This document shows positions 16,422 to 25,600 of a DNA stretch of 64,000 nucleotides, piece after piece. Where the stretch lies: contig JADGDD010000001.1 in assembly GCA_016745075.1 (NCBI GenBank), positions 1,055,125 to 1,119,124 on the forward strand. Direction: 5' to 3'. The stretch comes from Planctomycetota bacterium (GTDB lineage Bacteria; Planctomycetota; UBA11346). Both the position numbers and the translations under genes were made by a program. The notes below the pieces were generated by a model. The model worked only from the letters and a program-made list of their open reading frames with translations. It searched no databases and had not been told where the DNA came from. Within the stretch, counting starts at the first letter, position 1. Each line of letters starts with the position of its first letter.

Positions 16422-16483
16422 GAAAGCATCCTCTCAAGCTCCGCCGTGCCCTTGGCAATCTCCTTCTCCAGCTTGGCCAGTCG
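16418..16483 (-). repeat. Direct repeat of hsdM 3' end, copy 1 (in hsdM)
   Basis: The last 22 codons of hsdM including its stop. It is the partner of the copy at 15287-15352 and so marks the boundary of the inserted DUF1016 segment. Confidence 0.7.
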
Positions 16484-17899
16484 CTTCAAAATCACCTTGG
16501 GCTTTTCATGTTCGACGGCTTCGTAGATGACTTCCTTATAACGGTTCAAGGACAGGTCGTAGTCATTGGCGGCGAGGTCGGCCACGGGCACCATGAAACT
16601 TTGATCGGTGCGGGCGCGTTTCTGTTCTTTCTTCTGGTTTTTCCAGCGCTTCAGAATGTCGGGCAGATCGTCCTGATCAGGCACGGGGCTGCGCTTGTCG
16701 TCCAAGCTGTAGCCATCACGCTGCATGTCATAGAACCAGACGGCATCGGTGCCGCCGCTGTTGGTTTTGGTGAAGAAGAGGATGGCGGTGCTGACTCCGG
16801 CGTAGGGCTTGAACACGCCGGAGGGCATGGAGATCACGGCCTCCAGCATTTGCTCTTCGACCAAGATTTTGCGCAGGCTTTTGTGGGCCTTGCTGGAGCC
16901 GAACAACACGCCATCAGGCACAATCACCGCTGCCCGACCACCTACTTGCAGCACCCGCAGGAATTGGGCGAGGAAGAGCAGTTCAGTCTTTTTGGTTTTG
17001 ACGATGCGTTGCAGGTCTTTGGCGGTGGTCTCGTAATCCAAGCTGCCAGCAAAAGGCGGATTGGCGAGGATCAGGCTGAAGCGCTCAGCGTCGTTGTCGC
17101 CATCCTCCGATTCGGTGAGGCTGTCTTTGTAGCGGATATCGGGGTTTTCCACGCCGTGCAGCAACATGTTCATGCTACCGATGCGCAGCATGGTGTTATC
17201 GAAATCATAGCCGTGGAAGGTGCCGGCGTTGAAGCGGCGGGTGCTGGCGGTGTCTTTAAAGATCGCCGCTTGGTGATGTTCATGCAGGTATTCTGAGGCG
17301 GCGACGAGGAAACCAGCGGTGCCACAGGCGGGGTCGCAAATGGTGTCTTTGGGCGTGGGGGCACGCATGCCGACCATCAGCTTGATGATGTGGCGCGGGG
17401 TACGGAATTGGCCGTTCTGCCCAGCGCTGGCGATCTTGCCGAGCATGTATTCGTACAGGTCGCCTTTGGTGTCTTTGTCGGCCATGTTGATACCGTCGAG
17501 CAGGTCCACCACATTGGCCAGCACGCGGGGCGTGGGCAGCATGAACTGCGCCCCGGCCATGTGCTCGCTGTAGGTGCTGTCTTCTTTGACATTGCTGGCA
17601 CCCAGCTGCTTGATGAAGGGGAAGACCTTATCACGCAGGCGCTCAAACATCGCCTCGGGAGCGATGTCCTTGAAACGCGACCAGCGCAGACCGTTTTGTT
17701 TTTTGTTAAAGATTGGCTTGGCGATAGGTTTTTTGGTGCGCGCGGCCTTCTTTTCTTCGCGGGTGTGGCGCTCGTCCAAGCCCTTGATGAAGAGCAGATA
17801 GGTCAGCTGCTCAATGATGGTCAGTGGATTAGACATCCCACCCGACCACAGGGTATCCCAGATTTTATCGATTTTGGATTTCATCTCACCGGTGACCAT
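16418..17899 (-). CDS. hsdM: Type I restriction enzyme, M (DNA adenine methylase) subunit
   Basis: A 493-residue N6-adenine methyltransferase that modifies host DNA and forms the core of the restriction complex. An N-terminal helical HsdM domain (1-145) precedes the AdoMet-binding motif I DPACGTAGFLVAASEYL (from residue 189) and the catalytic motif IV NPPF (280-283). A coiled tail (about 460-493) ends the protein and is the part copied downstream. The start at 17899 has TAAGGG a few bases upstream. It is the first clear gene of the operon; its promoter should lie in 17900-18120. Confidence 0.93.
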   Translation of the reverse strand: MVTGEMKSKIDKIWDTLWSGGMSNPLTIIEQLTYLLFIKGLDERHTREEKKAARTKKPIAKPIFNKKQNGLRWSRFKDIAPEAMFERLRDKVFPFIKQLGASNVKEDSTYSEHMAGAQFMLPTPRVLANVVDLLDGINMADKDTKGDLYEYMLGKIASAGQNGQFRTPRHIIKLMVGMRAPTPKDTICDPACGTAGFLVAASEYLHEHHQAAIFKDTASTRRFNAGTFHGYDFDNTMLRIGSMNMLLHGVENPDIRYKDSLTESEDGDNDAERFSLILANPPFAGSLDYETTAKDLQRIVKTKKTELLFLAQFLRVLQVGGRAAVIVPDGVLFGSSKAHKSLRKILVEEQMLEAVISMPSGVFKPYAGVSTAILFFTKTNSGGTDAVWFYDMQRDGYSLDDKRSPVPDQDDLPDILKRWKNQKKEQKRARTDQSFMVPVADLAANDYDLSLNRYKEVIYEAVEHEKPKVILKRLAKLEKEIAKGTAELERMLS

Positions 17900-18120
17900 C
17901 AGTGGCCCTTAGCAGAATTGGCAACGGAGAGATGGAAGCGATTACTTTTAGCGGCCATAAAGATACCTATTGGAGGACATGGGAGCTCTGGGCGAATGAA
18001 CACAGAGAGCCGGAGTAGATGAATTGCCATGCTAGGGCAGAAGGACAAAGGGAGCAAGGGTCGAATTGAGTGCATAGCACGCAAGTTTTCAAGACCCTAT
18101 ATTTAGCTTCCTTGGCGTGT

Positions 18121-18294
18121 CTACTTTCGAGAAATAATCCTAAGTGACTTCTGGCTGTCGCCTTCCCGAAGCCCATACTGCTCGCAAATACCATCGGCCA
18201 ACCCGTTCGCACAAAGATCATCCACCACCTGCAGCCGCCCTGACTCCGGCGAACGAACCCCATGCCCATACAACCTACCGACGCTCAATTTCAT
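18121..18294 (-). CDS. Possible 57-residue protein upstream of hsdM, unrecognised
   Basis: Frame beginning MKLSVGRLYGHG, with SGRLQVVDDLCANGLADGI in the middle and ending IISRK. Composition is protein-like and GC-rich like the island, but no family or strong ribosome binding site is seen. It lies 222 bases upstream of hsdM on the same strand and abuts the + strand gene remnant head to head. It could be a small leader gene of the hsd operon or a fragment. Confidence 0.3.
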   Translation of the reverse strand: MKLSVGRLYGHGVRSPESGRLQVVDDLCANGLADGICEQYGLREGDSQKSLRIISRK

Positions 18295-18299
18295 CACCG

Positions 18300-18926
18300 C
18301 TCCCCTTTCACCAAAGAATGAAGAAGTTCCGGATGAAGATGAACAAGAGATAGTTATAGTCTATGCCAACCCTAAGGAAGAAGCTGTTGGAGCATGGTCT
18401 TCTCAAGAACGCGGGAAATTATCGGTGCTACTACAGGCCATGTTTGCCCGCCTTCAAGAATCAGGGAGCCACCGAGCCATCGGGCTTCTTAAGAAAGTGG
18501 AAGAGCTTCTGCAAGAAAACTTCGGGCACTCCAGCGGCAACCTAGACTTCCTTCCTTGGGAGACTGACGACATCTATGATAATCTCGCCATATGTAGAAG
18601 TGATGGCCGTGTACGGCAACTTCGCAACAAAGCTCAGCTACCTGCTAACGGAGTCCCTCCCAGAGCTTGTTTTTGTTCCTGAGGTTCTACGCCCCGGATT
18701 CGATCAAAGCCCGCATAGCGAACCGAACCGTATGGGGCGAAGCGTTAAAAGCCTCGGCACATACGTCTCCGATTGGAAGGCGAAGTACAGCGTCGACCTT
18801 CCTTGGGTTATCCGAAAAGAAAACTTATCTTGGATACCCGACGAAGAAGAGTTCCTAGCTTGGCTCAAATCAGATGAGAGGCAAAAGAACGACAAGCGAA
18901 AAAAAGGACGTCCTCGGTCAAGATGA
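18300..18926 (+). pseudogene. Frameshifted gene remnant at the right edge of the island
   Basis: Two protein-like open stretches lie in different frames. The first (about 18300-18590) includes EEAVGAWSSQERGKLSVLL and KKVEELLQENFG and runs to WETDDIYDN. The second (to a stop at 18926) continues with YVEVMAVYGNFATKLSYLL, a middle SVKSLGTYVSDWKAKYSV and a basic end KRKKGRPRSR. Joining the frames near 18590 by a one-base shift gives one continuous, sensible protein of about 208 residues. No good start codon is found for the first part, so the 5' end is also damaged or missing. The product is not recognised; it does not look like an integrase. Confidence 0.45.
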
Positions 18927-19020
18927 TTTTGGCAGAAAACTGATGTGTTATCAAATCTAAAAACATAATATATCACTATACACGCACGTTAAATGTCATT
19001 AAGGACTCAAGGAACCCTCT

Positions 19021-19036
19021 CCCCACCTTTCCGCCA
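19021..19036 (+). repeat. Putative attachment site copy, right
   Basis: CCCCACCTTTCCGCCA differs from the tRNA-Ser 3' end at one position. There is no tRNA body before it, as expected for the distal boundary of an element inserted in a tRNA gene. Confidence 0.65.
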
Positions 19037-19040
19037 GATT

Positions 19041-19070
19041 TAGGGGGCTTACTTCAATGTAAGCCCCCTA
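19041..19070 (+). terminator. Rho-independent terminator, probably the ancestral tRNA-Ser terminator
   Basis: A perfect 12-base stem TAGGGGGCTTAC / GTAAGCCCCCTA with loop TTCAAT is followed by TTTTATT on the + strand. No intact + strand gene ends nearby. It starts 5 bases after the right copy of the tRNA 3' end, so before the island inserted it would have been immediately downstream of the tRNA. Confidence 0.8.
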
Positions 19071-19072
19071 TT

Positions 19073-20005
19073 TTATTCATTCGACATTTCTTGAATAATA
19101 CGAAGCTGCTGTAGAAGCAAACTCGGTCGGTATCCAATAGCCTTCGCACGAATAATTGGGTCTGACCAGATTTGAGTACTGGCCTCATGTCGCCAAATAG
19201 AATCAATCACACTCATATCACCAGACCAGAATGATTCTATAAGCCCTATATACTCTTCATTTTTAAACGCATCTTGCATTGTTTCAAGTTCTAGCAATTC
19301 AAGCATTTCCGTTTCATGTACCAATACCCGCAAATCTTTCTTCGGAGCATTCGCTAAACTCACCAATGCCTGCATTTCAGTACTATATGTATCAACAACA
19401 GGAACATGGCATAAGACTTGTTCTTGTGTGAGGCTTGCTAAATCAAAGCAGATTTGACCGAAAGCGATAAAAGCCTGATGATGTTTGTCCTTCTGATCAC
19501 ATTCATCTTTATCCTCAATCCCGCCCATCGAAGAAACCTCAATCTTATGACTAGAATTATCATCATACACCTGATGAGCATAGGCAATACAGACAACGCT
19601 GCTGAGCAAACTTATAGAAAAGAGACTCAAGAGAGAAATAAAGATACTTAGAGGCGCTGCAAGCCATCTGTTAAGTACAAGTGCTACAGATTTCCTCTGT
19701 TCAGTCATAGCATTATTGACCAGTTTTTGATCCCAGTCATTCAATAACCTATAGACAGAAAAACCGAAAAAAAGCCCACCACACAAACCAACCCCAAGAA
19801 AAACGAACACCCATAGAAGACTATGTGACAACAAAGGAGATGCTAAATAGACACTCAAGCTGCCACCAAGACAAAGACAAAAAAACGGAGCAATCCTCCC
19901 TACACTTTGTAATAACCCACGCTGAGCAGATTGCCAAGCAAGCAAACTTACTAAGAGAATAATCGAACTGACAAGAAATTCATTCACTGGACAAGTCTTC
20001 AACAT
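19073..20005 (-). CDS. Membrane protein with CvpA-like N terminus, unrecognised
   Basis: A 310-residue protein. The first 160 residues hold four or five hydrophobic segments, starting FLVSSIILLVSLLAW and followed by RRG-like QRGLLQSVGRIAPFF. That layout resembles CvpA-family inner membrane proteins. The remaining part is hydrophilic and acidic, with no recognised domain. The frame overlaps the upstream gene by 26 bases; a GTG at 19987 would reduce this to 8 and is a reasonable alternative start. Cotranscription with the preceding secreted protein suggests a shared envelope function (inference). Confidence 0.5.
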   Translation of the reverse strand: MLKTCPVNEFLVSSIILLVSLLAWQSAQRGLLQSVGRIAPFFCLCLGGSLSVYLASPLLSHSLLWVFVFLGVGLCGGLFFGFSVYRLLNDWDQKLVNNAMTEQRKSVALVLNRWLAAPLSIFISLLSLFSISLLSSVVCIAYAHQVYDDNSSHKIEVSSMGGIEDKDECDQKDKHHQAFIAFGQICFDLASLTQEQVLCHVPVVDTYSTEMQALVSLANAPKKDLRVLVHETEMLELLELETMQDAFKNEEYIGLIESFWSGDMSVIDSIWRHEASTQIWSDPIIRAKAIGYRPSLLLQQLRIIQEMSNE

Positions 20006-22190
20006 GTAAGTGACTATGACTCACCATATACCCATTTTGTACACGCACTGTTGCCGTATACGAACGAATTGCACCAAGAGATTTTATTAATAAATCTGCA
20101 TGCAGAGAAAAAAGTTGCAATTTCATTTGCTCCTGCGCTAACATATGACCAGACTCTTGCACAAATGACTGTGTCATAACTGTAATTCCTCGGCGGAGAA
20201 CCTGCCACAATTCTTTAAAGTTTACCATAACAACTTGTCGAGCAGGCTGATCTGGATATGTATAAAGATGGCTTGGTACCGCATGTTTTTCTTGCATATC
20301 AATAAGCATCCGTTGCGAACTACTAAGATACAAATGAGAATCGGTCAATATAGCACTCGGCTGAACATCAGGGCCAAATTGCCACGGATAATGGTAAGTA
20401 TATAATATACCATTGCCACAAGGCTTTTCTAACACATTAGGGACCATCAATTCCTTCGGAACTGTTTTAGGAAAATCTTCTTGAAGTTGTGCAATAAGAT
20501 TACGCAATGCCTGTATATACCCCTGCATTGCAACAGAAAACAAATTAGCATCCTTCAATTCAACAACAATGCCAACCCGAGGTACAGACTGAACCAGCGC
20601 ATTAATAACAGCTTGCTTTTCACCATGTACTAATGGAGCATTTTCTAAAAGACCTACCGCATCCAACGTTAATAAAGATCCTCCTCCTTCTACTGATGGG
20701 AGTAATTGCTCATTGGTAATCTTATAGAGTTGTTGAAGAAAAGGAATCGCAATAGCACGTACCTGAGCATACTTCTTTTGCCCCTCATCTGGTAAATGAG
20801 GCAACCCCAATTCTTCTGCATAATCAAATATTTTATTGATCCATTTCTTAAATAATCCATGCTCACGAGGATCTTCATTAAAAACATCAGCTATGCTGAC
20901 AATAGATTGTTTACCTCGATGCTCCAAAACAGACAGGATCTGGTCTAATTCTCCATATTGATCCTCCTTCTTTACATATGAAAAGCTTTCTAAACCATTA
21001 TTTATAAAACTATATGAAAAAGTCGCGTATGTTGTTGGAAAAAATGGTTCTATATCAGAGACCAACTCGTTCAGGTCTACAATAATTCGATCTGAGACAG
21101 ATCCCAATACTGGCGCTGATACCAGTACGTCCTCCAGCCATGTAGTCACTTTACGCACGTCTTCTAGCTGCATAAAAATTGTCTTATTGAGGGCTTCCGA
21201 TTGATACGACACGTTCAATAACGATACCGCTCCATCTTCTTTTATATGACGACGTACTGGATTAAAGGATTCCCTCTTCGCCAATGAATCCTGCTGTGGC
21301 GCAAACTTATCAATAAAGACATTGTCTGACCCAAGTGCTAATAGAAGATAACCATCTTTTACAGTCACACTCATCTCCATATGGAAACCCATAATCCATG
21401 ATTCAAACACAGTTCTATCTACGTCCGAAATGTCCTCCCATCTCAATGCACGAAGGAGTTCTTTTAATTCTGGATCTTTACACACATCAATAGAGAGCGT
21501 ATAGCGAAAAATACCATTTTCATCTATACGTTCTAGCTCTAGTGCCGGGTGATAAAACGCACCCTCCTGCATGGCATAGGCCATTTCTAAGAACCGCCGT
21601 GCTGCATCTGGGTTGCTCAATTCAAAGCCTAACAGGCCATTTGGAAAACGAAAACATTCAGGTGCAGCTGCTAAATGTTTTGCCACAAGAGGAAGAATAT
21701 CCTTGAAAGAAAGCTCAGAAGAATCATTCATGTTCTGCATCATCTGTAGCACAAACAGTTCATTATAAATACGAGTAATACCTTCAATAAATGGAGCCAA
21801 CTGGCTATCTGCCGCCATAAATATTTCTTGAGAAATCATATCTTCTAAAAGAGAGAGTATCTCCTGCAAACGGGGGTCTGATTCTTTTGCATGCATAAAC
21901 TGACGATAAGGCGCGCTTTCCATCAGCTTTGCCATTCCCATCTGCCCACCAGGGGAAAACACTAAAGACTGTACTGCTTTGCTCTTTACAATATCCATCA
22001 CGCGATCCTTCACATCAAAAGATACGCTATAAAGAGAGGTATCAGTCGGCAAGAGTGCCGCAGAACCAAGCCCCTTACCGATTTCCGGCGTTAAAACAAC
22101 AGGTGCATATGCTCCCTCCTCAGCCTTTATCACTCCTGCACCCACAAGAAGTAGGCTTACGATAAAATATTTCCATGTGAAATTCGGCAT
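19980..22190 (-). CDS. Secreted protein of unknown function (736 aa)
   Basis: The N terminus is a signal peptide (KYFIVSLLLVGAGVIKAEEG, with likely cleavage after KAE or nearby). The rest is a large globular protein with alternating strands and helices. An early LLPTDTSLYSVSFDV segment resembles the opening of DUF3352-like periplasmic proteins common in PVC bacteria (low-confidence resemblance). No catalytic motif or repeat was identified. It is the first gene of a two-gene unit with the membrane protein that follows, with about 450 bases of non-coding sequence upstream. Confidence 0.6.
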   Translation of the reverse strand: MPNFTWKYFIVSLLLVGAGVIKAEEGAYAPVVLTPEIGKGLGSAALLPTDTSLYSVSFDVKDRVMDIVKSKAVQSLVFSPGGQMGMAKLMESAPYRQFMHAKESDPRLQEILSLLEDMISQEIFMAADSQLAPFIEGITRIYNELFVLQMMQNMNDSSELSFKDILPLVAKHLAAAPECFRFPNGLLGFELSNPDAARRFLEMAYAMQEGAFYHPALELERIDENGIFRYTLSIDVCKDPELKELLRALRWEDISDVDRTVFESWIMGFHMEMSVTVKDGYLLLALGSDNVFIDKFAPQQDSLAKRESFNPVRRHIKEDGAVSLLNVSYQSEALNKTIFMQLEDVRKVTTWLEDVLVSAPVLGSVSDRIIVDLNELVSDIEPFFPTTYATFSYSFINNGLESFSYVKKEDQYGELDQILSVLEHRGKQSIVSIADVFNEDPREHGLFKKWINKIFDYAEELGLPHLPDEGQKKYAQVRAIAIPFLQQLYKITNEQLLPSVEGGGSLLTLDAVGLLENAPLVHGEKQAVINALVQSVPRVGIVVELKDANLFSVAMQGYIQALRNLIAQLQEDFPKTVPKELMVPNVLEKPCGNGILYTYHYPWQFGPDVQPSAILTDSHLYLSSSQRMLIDMQEKHAVPSHLYTYPDQPARQVVMVNFKELWQVLRRGITVMTQSFVQESGHMLAQEQMKLQLFSLHADLLIKSLGAIRSYTATVRVQNGYMVSHSHLHVEDLSSE

Positions 22191-22641
22191 AACTAGACCC
22201 TTCTATATTTTCTCAATGTGTCGGGGAAAAGTAGTGCATAGAAAACAGCTTGCAAGCATGAATTCTGAGGATTTTAATCAACAATTACAAAAGGAAGACC
22301 GTATCAGCAATAAAGAAAACACTTAAAACTGAAACAGTTAACCAACATGCTCTTAATAAATTGAGAGCATACCAATGCAAGAGAAAGAACCTTTAGATAA
22401 CCCCATCAAAAGCATTGCCTAGAGACTTACCAATAGCACCAGAGCTACTGAACCAAGCATGTTTCCCGTACCATCGATTCAGGTTGAAATACAACACTCG
22501 GCATTGAAAACAACAGTGAGAGAGCAGACTTCCCTAAAACAGGAAATTATTCGTGAAGTGCCTGAACTACTCAAAAAACTAGAGTGACGAGTTTGTAATT
22601 CTCATACATCTAAACAACGTATCGAAAAACATCACCAACCA
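22191..22641. other. Intergenic region upstream of the 736-aa gene
   Basis: About 450 bases without a recognised gene. It must contain the promoter of the leftward 736-residue gene. A 42-residue + strand frame (22459-22587, beginning MFPVPSIQVEIQHS and ending in a lysine/leucine helix) looks faintly protein-like and might be a gene remnant; it has no clear ribosome binding site. No terminator with a T-run was found for the efflux operon ending at 22642. Confidence 0.35.
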
Positions 22642-25600
22642 TTATCCATCATGTTTGGTGAATAAATTATAGAGAACAGGCAATACCAACAAGGTTAAGA
22701 AACCTGATGAGAGGATGCCTCCCATGCTGGCCCAACCAACTGCTACTCGTGATTCTGCTCCGATACCTTGACTGATTGCGAGCGGTAACATACCGAGCAT
22801 AGCGGCAAGCGTAATCATGATGACGGCGCGAAAACGTTCTCCTGCGGCTGTTATCATTGCTTCATGACGTGGGAGACCTTCACTGACATGAATATTAAAT
22901 TGATCCATGATTAATATTGCATTATTTACAACAATACCAATTAACATGACACCACCCATAGTCACATAAATAGAACGCATTTCTCCACAAAGAGCGATGC
23001 TGTAATTCATGCCAATAAAAGCAAGTGGCAGCGTTACCAACATCAATCCTACTTGTTTATAACTACCAAGAATAGCTGCCAAACAGAGCACGATTAAAAC
23101 AATAGAGACGAGTCCTGCTTCTGCTAAACCAGCCTGTCCTTCTGCCATTAACTCATAAGGACCGCCTTTAGTAATCGTGTACCCAAGCGGCAAGGTGCCG
23201 AGCATTTTTTCGTCCAAATACTCCATGGCGGTAGTCAACGGCAATGATGTTTCTAAATTAGCCAGTAGTTTACTAATGCGTTGTTTGTCTTTTCGTATAA
23301 TTTGAGTTGGGGCAAGTTTCTGCTCAATAGTCACTAAGGAATCAAGACTAACCGTTGTTCCGTCTGGTCCGGGTACTGATAAATCACTAATTTGATCAAG
23401 GCCATCTTGCCGGTTTAAGCTCACCACTATATCAAGATTACGGGTGCCATCGGTATAGAGTGCGGCATCTAAACCCTCTATGCTAGCCCGTGCATTCACC
23501 GCAAGATCAAGTGCTGCAATGCTGTTGTCTGCAAGTACGCGACGTTTCGGTCGTAAACGCAATTCTGGCTTACGAGCACGCACCGTCGTATCCGGCGCCA
23601 CAAAACCATCCTGTGCTAATGCGTGTCTTTGAGAAGTGAGCGCCAAGCTGTCTAAAACATTGAGATCTTCCCCCGCTATTTCATATTCCACTTGGTAGCT
23701 AGCGCCGCCTATCAAAGATGGAAAGATAGCAGTGGAAATAACGCCGGATTCGTCTGCTAGTACCGTATTAATACGTGCGCGAATATCTGTTAATGGTAAT
23801 TGTCGTCGTTCTGTTCGTTCACTCAGTTTAAATTGAATTTGCCCTAAGTGCACCCCTTCACTATTTTGCCCGATAATGCCTTCTACTTTTCCTATAGTCA
23901 CAAGACTGTGACGTATTTCTTTTGCCAACACAGCATCTTGCTGTAATTTCTTTTCTAGTTGATGAACACGTTCCTTAGTAACATCCATACGGTAATGAGA
24001 TGGATATTCCAATTTTACAATAATTTCACCTTTATCGGTTTCGGGTAAAAAGCCATCACCAATGTGCGCACTGGCTTGACCTGAATGCCAAAACAAGAGA
24101 AGCACAGCTGCTATAATGGCAAGACACACGAATCGAGAACGTTTGGTAAGCCGCAATAACCGTAGGTAGGCGTTGATAATAGCGCCAAGAAATCTATTAA
24201 AATGTTTCTCTGCCCAACCAAGAAGACCACGATTTTCAGCATCACTGGACCGCATCACATACGCACAGAGCATTGGGGTCAGGGTGAATGAGACAAAAAG
24301 GCTGCTGAGTGTCATTATAATCATGGTCATAGAAAAGCTGCTAATAAAGATGCCAATCATATTATCCATTGTAGCCATAGGGACCAACACCACTAAATTG
24401 GTGGCAGCAGAAGCAAGAATGGCAATCACAGCAGTATGTGCACCTATACGGGCACTTTCTTTGGGATCTCCATTCTTTTTCAGTTGTGTAATAATACTTT
24501 CTAAGACAACAATCGTATTCGTTACCAAAATACCAACGGACATACCAATAGACATCAATGTCATCATGTTTAAACTGAATCCCATAGACCGCATGAAAAA
24601 CATACCAATAACAATGGTCAGCGGCATGCTTACAGCAATAACCAGTAAAGAACGAAGGTTATACAGGAAAAATAATAAAATGAGACCTGTTAACGCCACT
24701 CCAGCAGCCACGTTCAGCCACGCATCGCTATTCAAGGCACGAATGTAAGTGCCATCATGAGAAAATTGCTGAATAGTCATACCGCCAGGTAAGGACTTTT
24801 TCAAATCGGTCATGCGCTGAGAAACAGCGTCTACAACATCTAGAGCATTTGCAGGCCCTTTTTTAACAATACGAATAGTAATACACGGTTGTCCATCAAA
24901 ATAAGAACGCTGACGCACTTCATCGCTGGTTAATGAAACGGTAGCCACATCTCGTAAGAATACTTGTGCACCACCATCTGCGGCTATTGGTAAAAGTCCA
25001 ATGTCTTCTACCGAAGAAAAGCGCGCATCAAAAGTTAATGAGACTTCTCGTTTATCTTCACGAATACGACCAATAGGAAGGCTACGAATATTACGGTTAA
25101 TAGTCTGCATAACACCGGTTACGGTTAACCCATGCGCTGTCAGTGCATCACGATCACAGTCGACATGTACTTCTCGCTCCGCTCCGCCAATAAGCTCAAC
25201 ACGTGCTACACCAGGGACTGTTGATAAGCGACTGGAAAGAATCTCGTCAGCATAATCATAAAGTTCATCAAGTGGAGCTGTGCCGCTTAAAGCTAGTGTT
25301 ACAATTGGCGTTGCATTAATATCCACTTTAATTATTTTAGGAGATTCTGCTTCTTGCGGTAAATCGGCTTGAATCAGATCTAATTGTAGTTGCACATCCG
25401 TTGCTAAAATATCAACATCATAACCGAGTCGAAATTCAAGCAATGTTTGACAGACATTATCCATACAGGTACTGGTTATATGCTTGAGCCCATCTAACGA
25501 ACCAACAGCATCTTCTATGCGACGAGCAATATCAACTTCGATCTCTTCTGGGGAAGCTCCTGGATACACGGTTACTACCGTAATATACGGTATATCCATG

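Larger units (their letters stand above)
10213..19036. mobile_element. Genomic (defence) island in tRNA-Ser
   Basis: About 8.8 kb bounded by the tRNA-Ser 3' end and a near-perfect copy of that end. The interior is clearly richer in G and C than the flanks on both sides, which are AT-rich in third codon positions. Cargo is a type I restriction-modification operon with an inserted DUF1016 nuclease, a truncated HATPase gene, and a frameshifted fragment near the right edge. Immediately beyond the right repeat is a rho-independent terminator with a T-run, probably the tRNA's original one pushed away by the insertion. No integrase or other mobility gene is visible, so the element looks immobile or dependent on a helper in trans. 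Confidence 0.65.

Noticed and set aside
10724..17899. Many long + strand frames opposite the hsd genes (for example 11582-12439 and 16508-17296)
   Set aside because: These are antisense shadows produced by the high GC content of the hsd genes. The proteins are low-complexity or lack family features, while the minus strand encodes complete, well-known enzymes.
18576..18600. Possible programmed frameshift joining the two frames of the remnant
   Set aside because: No slippery heptamer, internal Shine-Dalgarno or strong downstream structure is evident, and the first frame has no start codon. Simple decay explains it better.
22634..22660. Inverted repeat TCACCAA / TTGGTGA around the RND gene stop as a terminator
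   Set aside because: The loop is 16 bases, the stem overlaps coding sequence and no T-run follows on the transcribed strand.
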